In this document: piece by piece, positions 9,801-17,403 of the stretch
How the letters are laid out: every line of letters starts with the position of its first letter
How positions within the stretch are numbered: the stretch's first letter is position 1
Origin: Cordylochernes scorpioides
Taxonomy: Eukaryota > Arthropoda > Arachnida > Pseudoscorpiones > Chernetidae
Length of the DNA: 64,000 nucleotides
NCBI GenBank assembly: GCA_030710605.1
Contig: CP092877.1
Location: 75,231,871 to 75,295,870 of the forward strand
Reading direction: 5' to 3'
The notes under the pieces: generated by a model
Database searches by the model: none
The model's input: the letters and a program-made list of their open reading frames with translations, nothing else
What the model was told of the DNA's origin: nothing
Translations under genes and position numbers: made by a program

Positions 9801-9910
9801 ATCAGGGAACAGGCTAAATCAATGATTAGTTGATTTCTGTTCCACTAGATGGCGTTCTGCCATCTAAAAAGAACATGTGCTCCTGGTCAGGATATGCTTT
9901 CTTTATTTTT
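9770..9910. mobile_element. partial M4-family foldback
   Basis: TTGGGTTGGCCAAATATCAG followed by TTCTGTTCCACTAGATGGCG and CTGGTCAGGATATGC: loop and one arm of the M4 hairpin at 9141-9350. Related copies at 49660-49757 and 50425-50515. Confidence 0.55.
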
Positions 9911-9934
9911 AATACTCATATATATTTATATATA

Positions 9935-10477
9935 CAGTATAACCCCGCTGATACGAACCCACGATATAGCGAACCTTTTCTTATAACGAACCTAATGCGA
10001 TTCCATTCCATTGAAAATACCATCGTTATAACGAACTTTGCGATTTTTTAAAAATAGCGAACTACCCCTATAACGAACCTAATATTCGTCCCAAAATATT
10101 AAAATCTATTTAAAATACTAGGCTTATAACGAACTTAAAATTTTGTGATTAAAAAAATTTTTAAAGCAACAAAATTTTGAGCATGTTTCAGCTCACGGAT
10201 CGCGATTTCTAAACAAAAAATTAGCAGCATTGTTTGTTTTCATTTCCATTCTATTTTTTTTCTGTATGTGTATAAATTTTTACACATTATACTTTTATTT
10301 AATAGAATATCTTTGTATTTGACAATTTTGAAATTGAAAAAAAATATATACAAATGGTTTCCAAAATAAAGAAAAAGAAATAAAGAATGGTGTTCTAAAA
10401 AACAAAAGCTATTACCAGAAAAACTTCATTATCAAAGCTTTTCAAAGTGAAACAATGCAAAAAAAATTTTCAGAACA
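9935..10477 (+). mobile_element. pogo/Tigger-like transposon end, no transposase
   Basis: CAGTATAACCCCGCTGATAC followed by repeated ATAACGAACC words is the type of terminal repeat seen in pogo/Tigger elements. TA precedes it. AT-rich interior with no transposase; interrupted at 10478 by an S2 SINE. Block B copy starts at 52040, immediately after a Helentron-like insertion. Confidence 0.55.
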
Positions 10478-10812
10478 TGTTTTTTTTTTACTTATCCTAA
10501 ACACGAGACTCCATATAGGTTATATGCCAGTTACGTTAAAGCGCTGGTTTTATCCAGCATTTCCCCGAGGTCACCTACAGAGAGGTGTAACTTGGACTTT
10601 GACCTGGTATTAAATGGCCGCCTCTAACATGAGGAACAGATGCCTTGTGCAGCCCCTCCTAACATGGAGAACTGCTGATTATCCTGTAACCCAAGGTTGG
10701 GAGCCCTTACAGGGTGCTATCAGTCGGGCCAACTGAGCCCAGGTTTTTAACGAGCTTGTTACTGCTCCCCCTCCTCCTTTTACATCCGGGCTTGGGACCG
10801 GCAATGGCGGAG
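10478..10812 (-). mobile_element. SINE-like retroposon (family S2)
   Basis: Poly(T) and ACTTATCCTAA at the left are the reversed tail AGGATAAGT(A)n. Flanked by TTCAGAACA at 10469-10477 and 10813-10821. The body is the same as in the copy at 626-968 but sits in the opposite orientation relative to the tail. Block B allele 52577-52911. Confidence 0.75.
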
Positions 10813-10982
10813 TTCAGAACAGGTTAAAATAAGAAAATGTAACTTTAACATTATATAGAAGGCTATTATAAATTGTTACAATTGGAATCAACCCCAACTT
10901 TTGCTTTGATCGTACGTGTTAGGTAATTTTACACAGCAGCAAAATATAAATATTTTAGTAAATAGAACATATTAGAAAAGCA

Positions 10983-11302
10983 TGGATGTAAGGCCTGCAG
11001 GAATGGAAATCTAATGCTGCACATGACTGGTACAGAGCAGGAGGGACAAACACCGGTTCTGTCCTACCAAGAGAACAACAGCCTTTGATTTCCAGACTTA
11101 AGTCTGGTCATCTACGGACAATAACTTTCCAGAATGGTTGCAAGGTTTTCCCACTATGTACTAAGTGTTAACCTGCAACCTCAAAACACATTATTGACTG
11201 TATTGACTCATCCTTTGATGAGCTCTACTTATCCCCAGTAGACACCATCAACAAGCTTTACAAGCTTGATACCCTAATATGATTGAGTTGAGATAAGAAA
11301 GA
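10983..11302 (+). pseudogene. C-terminal fragment of a non-LTR reverse transcriptase
   Basis: Broken frame encoding pieces such as AHDWYRAGG, ISRLKSGHLRTITF, and a zinc-binding-like CTxC...PKHIIDC segment, then SIDELYSSPVDTINKLYK. This order is typical of the end of arthropod (notably spider) non-LTR RT/RNase H proteins. In-frame disruptions make it a pseudogene. It ends in GAGATAAGAAAGAAGAA, the same tail as the S2 SINEs, so it may represent their LINE partner. Block B copy 53765-54102 keeps a 62-codon piece open. Confidence 0.6.
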
Positions 11303-11434
11303 AGAAAAGTATAAAAAAAAATTACTACAGTTCAACCTCACTTAACTAACATCATTTGGGACCAATATTTTATGTTGTTTATAACCGCAGTTGAAACAAA
11401 TGGGCCTTAAAAATTGGGGGCCCTAGAATGTTAT

Positions 11435-11656
11435 CATTATTATTTTTTGCTTATCCTTAATACACGTCGTACAGGCCATGATAACAATGGTGGGTATAAG
11501 TAGTTGACTGCTTTTACTGTAAGTACACCACATGTCTACACATGTGAAAAGCAGTTCGATATATGCACTTTCAAATGTGCCAGAGCTCCGATTGGTTACT
11601 TGCACTCGCTGGTGGGGTTGGACTTTTTCAATAATCAGGGAGGCCATTGGAGTATG
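11435..11656 (-). mobile_element. S1 SINE, 5' truncated
   Basis: Body and tail (TTTTTTGCTTATCC...) of the S1 family in reverse, lacking the tRNA head. Exact TSD TAGAATGTTAT at 11424-11434 and 11657-11667. Block B allele 54224-54443. Confidence 0.8.
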
Positions 11657-11711
11657 TAGAATGTTATAGCCATGTTATACTGTAATAACAAGGTTATACT
11701 CAAATTCTTTT

Positions 11712-12170
11712 TTTTTTAATCTCTAGTACACGTGGTGCAGGCCATGATAATCATGGTGGGTAAGTAAACACAAGGTAATAAGACCAAATCCAAATAAATA
11801 AATAGTGTGTGACGGTAACAGCATTGTTACCATCTTCAGACAAAAGTACTGAATGAAGTTGGTAAAAACGCTGTTAGTGAAACGTCACACACTATTTATT
11901 TGGATTTGGTCTTATTACTTTGTGTTTATAATCTATAATCCAAATTGTGCCTTATCTTGGTGGGTAGTTGTAGGTTTACTGTAAGCGCACCGCCACATGT
12001 CACATATATGAAAAGCAGTTCAACTTTTGCCCTTAAGTGTGACAGTGCCTCATTTGGTTACTTGCACTAACTGGTGGAGTTAAGACTTTTGCAGGAATTT
12101 GGGGGGGCATTGAAGTTTTTTTTTTGTAATTAGACAAGTGCCCAATGTGTGATTTGATCCCGGGGTTGTA
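11712..12170 (-). mobile_element. S1 SINE, old, split by hairpin element
   Basis: Reverse S1 from TTTAATCTCTAGTACACGTG to the tRNA-head region GATTTGATCCCGGGG, diverged. Interrupted at 11763-11957 by a hairpin element with its own TSD. Block B copy 54497-54970. Confidence 0.7.
11763..11957. mobile_element. hairpin retroelement with degenerate hammerhead-like motifs
   Basis: 195 bp inserted in the S1 SINE with TSD TGGTGGGTA (11754-11762, 11958-11966). The arms are CACAAGGTAATAAGACC / complement and AATAGTGTGTGACG / complement. On the minus strand CTGAAGA is followed by a perfect stem (GGTAACA..TGTTACC) but lacks the GAAAC that should follow. On the plus strand GAAACGTC is intact but the CTGANGA box is disrupted. 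Each strand thus has half of a hammerhead core. Block B allele 54551-54750. Confidence 0.65.
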
Positions 12171-12400
12171 GCTATTGGAAACCAACAATAAAGATCACTC
12201 ATCTAACGAGGCAAAGCTTTATTAAATATTTTTTCAGAGTGTAAGACTGGAAGATACAGTTTGCTATTCCTCCTTTATTGTCCTTCCAAGTTTCACCTCT
12301 CTTTGTTCAGGAATAATCAGTTCTTTCGTAGTTTTCTTCAGTTGTGCTCAGAGTTGAGGATGAGTGCCAACTCAAGTCTTCCGTTAGAGAGCATAAATAC
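12171..12400. other. intergenic DNA
   Basis: No supported gene. The frame starting near 12261 overlaps the S2 SINE downstream and is not credible as a host gene. Confidence 0.4.
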
Positions 12401-12682
12401 ATGGTACAAGGAGGGAGGGGGAGCAGTAACAAGCTCACTAAAAAACATGGGCTCAGCTGGCCCGGCTGATAGTACCCTGTAAGGGCTCCTAATCCAGTGA
12501 TACAGGATGAGCAGCATTTGTACTCTATGTTAGGAGCGGTTGCACATGGCGTACCGTTCCTCATGTCAGAGGTGGACATTTCTTTTGGAGCTAAGTCGGC
12601 CTGCCACTAAGTAGTGCTCCCAGTCTTAATGACAAAGGCAGACACATTCTACTTCAACCAGTGTGGAGATAAGAAAGAAGAA
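12400..12682 (+). mobile_element. SINE-like retroposon (family S2)
   Basis: Runs from TACAAGGAGGGAGGGGGAGC through AGTACCCTGTAAGGGCTCC to the tail GGAGATAAGAAAGAAGAA, which matches the LINE fragment end at 11286-11302. Block B copy 55207-55489. Confidence 0.65.
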
Positions 12683-12797
12683 TACATGGTTTTAAATTCC
12701 AGTCTCTTCTGGAGGTGGTCTCTTTTCAGAGACTATTTCTCAGACTATCTTATGTTATCCATGCTACTGAGGAAGCAGACACGCTGGGGCCTGCAGT

Positions 12798-13001
12798 TCA
12801 GGAAACCAGTGGGAAATATTGATGAGGCTGAAGTGGGGATGTAAAGCTCATTTTATTGAGAGGCTGCAGTACATTGTCCTGGTGGGCTATGGTCACCATG
12901 GCCCGTTCCAGGGCTGGGTTTGTGGTCCGGTCCCGGAGGGTTGTTGGGGTCCGATTCTCATCGGTGTAGCCGTTGGAAGGGTTATATCTGTGACAGGACA
13001 T
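12798..13001 (-). CDS. candidate first coding exon, unidentified
   Basis: GC-rich minus-strand frame beginning with a true ATG: MSCHRYNPSNGYTDENRTPT and onward through ALERAMVTIAHQDNVLQPLN. Block B has the same frame with one change (S9Y). The upstream side (13002-13330) is not an obvious repeat and could be a 5' leader. No certain splice donor can be chosen (ATG|GTGACC and AAT|GTACTG are possible), so the true 3' limit is unknown; as drawn it runs to the stop. I do not recognise the protein. The alternative is an unrecognised repeat. Confidence 0.33.
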   Translation of the reverse strand: MSCHRYNPSNGYTDENRTPTTLRDRTTNPALERAMVTIAHQDNVLQPLNKMSFTSPLQPHQYFPLVS

Positions 13002-13386
13002 CTTTCGTTCGCCGGGCAAGGAAAAAAGAAAGAAAAAAAAAATGCACGAAGGTCAAACGATAACAGCACGTTGTATTTTTAACGCATTCCGCGAAAACGG
13101 TGGTTAGTGGTCAAATACAACTTGTACTTGTTATCTCTGTGGTGCCGTTTCACTGATAAATAATAAATAAACAAAATTTAAAATAATTTTGTAATGGTCA
13201 CGTGTATTTCCGGTCGGTTGCTTGTTGACACACAACAATATGCTACGAGGACCCTGAATTTTGGACAAGACACCACCACCACCAATAGCCACCGACAAGT
13301 AGACTTACTTACCTTGCGGAAAGACCTGTTTTTTCAAAAATGTCTCTCTCTCTCTCTCTCATAGGAGACCATTATAATTCTAATTA
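13002..13386. other. possible 5' flank with (TC)n microsatellite
   Basis: Contains (TC)n at about 13345-13361 and (CAC)n at 13271-13281. Comparatively GC-rich and free of the repeat families seen elsewhere, as expected for a promoter region of a minus-strand gene. No TATA or initiator can be named with confidence. Confidence 0.3.
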
Positions 13387-13667
13387 CACCTATCCCCCGA
13401 TTTACACGGTACTTGTTTTACACGTTTTCGCTTTTACACGGTTTTCCAAATAAGTTTTTTTTTATTTTTTTTTATCGCACTATACTAAATGCTACTGTGA
13501 TTAAACACATGCGCTGTGTACACATCTCACGAGGAATCCCGAGCTTATGTGCTGACTACATATTTTAACCTGTCAATGCATTTTATTTTTATTTCTGTGT
13601 ACACCTATCCCCCGATTTACACGTTTTTCTAAGGAACGTATCTACCGTGTAAATCGGGGGATAGGTG
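13387..13667. mobile_element. TA-type MITE (family M3), single unit
   Basis: 281 bp with terminal repeats CACCTATCCCCCGATTTACA and its complement, flanked on both sides by TA. Internal CACGAGGAATCCCGAGC as in the double-unit copy at 8588-9090. Block B allele 56193-56479. Confidence 0.8.
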
Positions 13668-13745
13668 TATAAGAAAATTCTAAGCATGGATGTTTCACAT
13701 GTAAAACAAGCCTCTACTGTCATGTATGAAGCGGTCTGTTAGATT

Positions 13746-13886
13746 CTTCTTCTTTCTTATCTCCACTCAATCACACTAAGGTATCAAGCTTGTAAAGCTT
13801 GTTGATAGTGACTGCCGGGAAAGAATAGAGCTCATCAATGGATGAGTCAATACAGTCAATAATGTGTTTTGGGGTTGCAGGTTGAC
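13746..13886 (-). pseudogene. non-LTR RT C-terminal fragment (left part)
   Basis: Reverse copy of the LINE end seen at 10983-11302, beginning with the tail CTTCTTTCTTATCTC and including the CQPATPKHIIDC-coding stretch. Its continuation is at 14221-14310. An S1 SINE separates the parts. Confidence 0.6.
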
Positions 13887-13955
13887 ACTTAGTACATAGT
13901 AACCAAACGGGGCTCTGGTACATTTGTAAGTGCAAAGTCGAACTGCTTTTCACAT

Positions 13956-14108
13956 TGATGAGGCACAATTTGGATTGTAGATTATAAACACAAGGTAATA
14001 AGACCAAATCCAAATAAATAAATAGTGTGTGACGTTTCGGAAGATGGTAACAACGCTGTTACCGAAACGTCACACACTATTTATTTGGATTTGGTCTTAT
14101 TACCTTGT
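13956..14108 (+). mobile_element. 153-bp hairpin retroelement with hammerhead-like core
   Basis: Inserted in the S1 SINE with an 11-bp TSD GCTTTTCACAT (13945-13955, 14109-14119). Starts TGATGAGGCACAATTTGG, the end of the 68-bp array unit, then forms a near-perfect hairpin with arms CACAAGGTAATAAGACCAAA / complement. The asymmetric start plus long TSD favours retroposition over cut-and-paste. Present in block B at 56768-56920. Confidence 0.8.
14038..14071 (+). ncRNA. hammerhead ribozyme-like core, one core change
   Basis: CGGAAGA, then a 7-bp stem GGTAACA/TGTTACC with loop ACGC, then GAAA and CGTC. Compared with the hammerhead consensus (CUGANGA - stem II - GAAA - stem III - UH) only the second core base differs (G for U). 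The two-base-pair stem III in GAAACGTC is the minimal form known from Penelope-like retroelements. Stem I is available from TAGTGTGT and ACACACTA, but seven extra bases (GACGTTT) lie between it and the core. Likely a relic or weak ribozyme. Block B: 56850-56883. Confidence 0.5.
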
Positions 14109-14220
14109 GCTTTTCACATGTGTAGACATGTGGTGCGCTTACAGTAAAAAGCAGTCGCTAACTACCCGCAATGATTATCATGGCCTGTACCACGTGTACT
14201 AGAGATAAGCAAAAAAAAAA

Positions 14221-14310
14221 ACTTAGTACATAGTGGGGAAAACCTTGCAACCATTCTGGAAAGTCATTGTCCGTAGATGACCAGACTTAAGTCTGGAAAT
14301 CAGTCTGTTA
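14221..14310 (-). pseudogene. non-LTR RT C-terminal fragment (right part)
   Basis: Continuation of 13746-13886 after the nested SINE, starting with the second ACTTAGTACATAGT and covering the region that encodes FKVFPL and HLRTITFQN-like pieces on the minus strand. Confidence 0.55.
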
Positions 14311-14860
14311 GATTAAATTGCTGAAATGGCTGGTAGGGTTTACAATTGATGAGCCAAGCCTTCCTTATATTTTTTGTCATCGCAGTAAGGAGACTAGAAG
14401 TTTGTTTTATGTGTAAAATAAACATTCGTGTCTTAATGATTTCCTTTGCTATATATAGATACAGTGTTATTGCCTTATAATTAATATATGCCTAACTGGT
14501 CTTGTCATTATTGTTTGCGGAAGAGCATTTCTTGGTGAAAATATTTGTGTTCTTATGTCCATAGTTCTTAAATACCATTTCTGAGATTCCACCCTTCATT
14601 GGATCATATATAAGCAGAATCGTTTAATACAGAATTAGAGATCTAAGAAGCGGTCTGGTGGATTAAATTGGTGAAACCGTTGGGAGGGTTCACTACTGAT
14701 GAACAAAGCCTTCCCAATATTTTTGTCACCGCAGTAAGGACAGTAGAAGTAGGTTTTATCTTCTTCTTTCTTATCTCCATTCAATCATATTAGGGTGTCA
14801 AGCTTGTGACTTTTGATGGTGTCTGTCGGGGATGAGTAGAGCACATCAATGGATGAGAGT
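14311..14860. other. repeat remnants (GAAAC...CTGATGA family)
   Basis: Two diverged copies, around 14311-14405 and 14648-14755, of a repeat with GGTGAAACCGTTGGGAGGGT, TTCACTACTGATGA and ATCGCAGTAAGGA. The same repeat is amplified at 28940-29980. No gene. A LINE tail fragment (TTCTTCTTTCTTATCTCC) lies at 14760-14776. Confidence 0.5.
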
Positions 14861-14869
14861 AGGTTTCAT

Positions 14870-15037
14870 TTACTGTACTACAGTAGAATTGCTTTCCGGG
14901 CAAAGCTACATTCCCCACAACCTGCTGTTGGGGATGTCTGTCACCTACTTGGACCTGTATCTGTCACCCCTGGGGGTGGGTCCATGTTCCTCTCTGATAT
15001 GGTAGCTAGATGGAGAATTGAGATTTACCCACTGTAG
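14870..15037 (+). CDS. possible upstream exon of the 735-codon gene
   Basis: Open GC-rich segment encoding SPQPAVGDVCHLLGPVSVTP and GGGSMFLSDMVARW, conserved in block B (58454-58636). A donor-like ATG|GTAGCT near 15000 could join in phase to the acceptor-like GAAG|TTGTTGG at 15195. This junction is speculation. No protein family is recognised. Confidence 0.25.
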   Translation, partial: LLYYSRIAFRAKLHSPQPAVGDVCHLLGPVSVTPGGGSMFLSDMVARWRIEIYPL

Positions 15038-15195
15038 GGTTCGCTATGCTAAAAAGAGGGCTTTCAACTGAAGAGTAGTATTTAAGAAACATTTGTACTT
15101 TAATGCTTTTTTTCCCCCTATATATATAGATGGTGTGTTAATGTCTTATAATGAGTTAAATTCTGGTCTCAATAAAGATGTGTGACTGAAGGAAG

Positions 15196-17403
15196 TTGTT
15201 GGGTGGGCAGGTGCCCCCTCCTCCCAACACCGGGCCACTGATAGTCTCCTCCTATTCCCTTAGTGGGGAGGAGAGAAAGTCGGCGGCCCCCCTGCAAGAA
15301 CGGCCCCCCATCCTGGTGGACTCCTCCTCCAACGCCCAGTCTTGCCTGCCTCAGATCCATTCATATTGCTCCCTTCAGAAGAAAAGTTATGTGGAAGAAG
15401 CTCAGAATCGGCAGCCTATGCCGCCCGCAACTGTCTCCAACGTAAGACCCAATATCACCATGAATACCCTACCCAACATACCAGTTCACAACTACTACCA
15501 CCGGGTGCCCCAGCAGAACAACATGCCAAATCAGTCAGTTCTTCCTCCCGCCATCATCATGAATGGAATTCTCATCAGGCCAATGGCCGGATCTACTCCC
15601 TCCCACCTTCCGCCCATTCGAAAGGAAGGAGATTACTACAATCTCCTCAGAACCATCGGAGAAAACTCCCAGAATCCCGCTAACTCTTCCTACAACCAAA
15701 CCAAAGTGAATAAATGCAAAGGACTTATCAGAGACTACCTCTCCCAAAATGTAATGCCTCGTAAGTACGTTTTTTCCAATAAATCCCGTAGAGGTAGACC
15801 ACCTCTTAGTTCGTATCCTGTGGACAGGTTCGAACAATTCCTACCCCAGTGTGGTCCCCCGTATCACCCTTCTCCAAAAACCGTTTCCAAGTCCCTAAAC
15901 ATCCTTGAGCCAGAGGTGATTCTGGAGGAAGGGAACCACCCTCTTGAGATAGCGGGATTAAAGGCCAACCCCTCCGTTGATATCATCCATGACCCTAGGG
16001 TGATCCTTCACAAACTCAGCCCAGAAGAAGTGGAGCTGTTTTCTTGCAAGGCTCCTCCACCTTCCTATTCCCCAGTTCTGGAGGATTCTGAGGTAGTTTT
16101 CATACACGACACTGACGATGAAGACACAGAAATTGAAGAGGAGGAAGATGCCGACTATAGCCCAAAGAGGAAAAATTCCCCAAAGAAGAGATCTAGAAAT
16201 TCCCCAAGGAAGTCGTTCCAAGCCAGAAAGAGAGCCAAGATGACACCATGTCCCAACGTGACTGTCCAGAAATTTCAACCCATAATGGACAACAGCCCTC
16301 AAAATCCCTATGAAGATGACAATATCCTAAGAATTCTAAGCCAACATGCAGCTGCAGTCTTATCCTCAGATTCCCATTCAAACACTACCCAGGCTAACTT
16401 GGCTAACAGCAGTATAGCTACACCAAGAAGTGAAGTGACTACCATCAAATATCCTAGTAATTTGCACAATCTCACCCCCTCGATTATCGCAGATATCTTA
16501 TCCAGACCATGCAAGTATAAAACAAATATTTGCTCAACCATTCCACCGACTATGAATGTAAATGCCAGTCAAATAGATGCCTGTAGTTCTAGAGATACCT
16601 CTGTAAATAACACCTCACAAATCCAATTTGGCGATATCTCACATCCTAGACCTAATAACAATTTTGCTTTGCCAAGCAACCCTGCAAAGAGAGCTAATAG
16701 CCTAGATCCTGAGGCACATCTCCCTAGTTTGAAATCCGCAGAAGCCTCATTACCTAGCATTTCAAAGGTAGCCAATAATAACAATGCCATTGCCTCACCT
16801 AACATCTTAAAAAAAGTTGCCAATTCTGTTTCACAGGTCTCCTTCTCACCAGATACAGCATCCCTGACTCCCGGCTCTTCCAAATCATTAAATAATATAC
16901 CTAAGTTCTTTTCAGCTATCTCTTCAGACACTACAAGCATCCCAGCCACTTCTTCCAAATATCCTCTGAATAAACTCGCAACCGTTTTAAATGGTTTAGA
17001 AACTAGAGAAAAAGCTTCTTCACCCATATCAGAACCCAATAGCCTCTTCACAGAATATCTGGAAGACAATGGTCTAGAGATGACCACCGTTTCAACCATT
17101 TCCAAAGAGATCCCAAGGCAAAGAATCAAAGTGGAATCAGAAAAGATGATCCCTAACAGCTCGCAAGATTCGCAGGTCCTGTTGAAATCACCATCAACCT
17201 CCTTGGCCAACAATATAAGCCCTAATTACAATCAAGAAGAACGACAAGTCCTGGATACAATCACTATTGATTCTGATACCTCGGACACCAATACCTCAGA
17301 CTCAGATAGTTCAGACTCCGAGGCTGTAGACCCATTTAAGGGATTGATCAAGCCATGCAGAGTAGTTCTCAAGAAAATACTTCTATTCCCACCATACTTC
17401 TGA
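15196..17403 (+). CDS. unidentified nuclear-protein-like gene, 735-codon open frame
   Basis: Long frame with no stop, opening after TGA at 15187. Codon 1 of the open frame is TTG; the first in-frame ATG is codon 75 (15418). So either translation starts there or, more likely, this is a large (last) exon entered from upstream. The protein is proline/serine rich and low in complexity. Features: RKYVFSNKSRRGRPPLSSYP around 190-210; an acidic run (DTDDEDTEIEEEEDAD, ~302-317) followed by a basic nuclear-localisation-like KRKNSPKKRSRNSPRK; and a Ser/Asp-rich end (TIDSDTSDTNTSDSDSSDSE) resembling SUMO-interaction or casein-kinase-2 motifs. No enzymatic domain is seen. A nuclear or chromatin role is inferred only from composition. 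A 214-codon antisense frame at 16569-17213 is a shadow. The block B copy differs by 8 substitutions, 6 of them changing the protein. Confidence 0.75.
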   Translation: MLGGQVPPPPNTGPLIVSSYSLSGEERKSAAPLQERPPILVDSSSNAQSCLPQIHSYCSLQKKSYVEEAQNRQPMPPATVSNVRPNITMNTLPNIPVHNYYHRVPQQNNMPNQSVLPPAIIMNGILIRPMAGSTPSHLPPIRKEGDYYNLLRTIGENSQNPANSSYNQTKVNKCKGLIRDYLSQNVMPRKYVFSNKSRRGRPPLSSYPVDRFEQFLPQCGPPYHPSPKTVSKSLNILEPEVILEEGNHPLEIAGLKANPSVDIIHDPRVILHKLSPEEVELFSCKAPPPSYSPVLEDSEVVFIHDTDDEDTEIEEEEDADYSPKRKNSPKKRSRNSPRKSFQARKRAKMTPCPNVTVQKFQPIMDNSPQNPYEDDNILRILSQHAAAVLSSDSHSNTTQANLANSSIATPRSEVTTIKYPSNLHNLTPSIIADILSRPCKYKTNICSTIPPTMNVNASQIDACSSRDTSVNNTSQIQFGDISHPRPNNNFALPSNPAKRANSLDPEAHLPSLKSAEASLPSISKVANNNNAIASPNILKKVANSVSQVSFSPDTASLTPGSSKSLNNIPKFFSAISSDTTSIPATSSKYPLNKLATVLNGLETREKASSPISEPNSLFTEYLEDNGLEMTTVSTISKEIPRQRIKVESEKMIPNSSQDSQVLLKSPSTSLANNISPNYNQEERQVLDTITIDSDTSDTNTSDSDSSDSEAVDPFKGLIKPCRVVLKKILLFPPYF

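Larger units (their letters stand above)
13901..14220 (+). mobile_element. S1 SINE, 5' truncated, inserted in LINE fragment
   Basis: Starts at AACCAAACGGGGCTCTGG and ends GATAAGC plus poly(A). Exact 14-bp TSD ACTTAGTACATAGT at 13887-13900 and 14221-14234. It is itself interrupted at 13956-14108. Block B allele 56713-57033. Confidence 0.85.

Noticed and set aside
16569-17213. 214-codon frame antisense to the 735-codon gene, also at 60172-60816
   Set aside because: Shadow of the sense frame; composition mirrors it and nothing suggests independent conservation.
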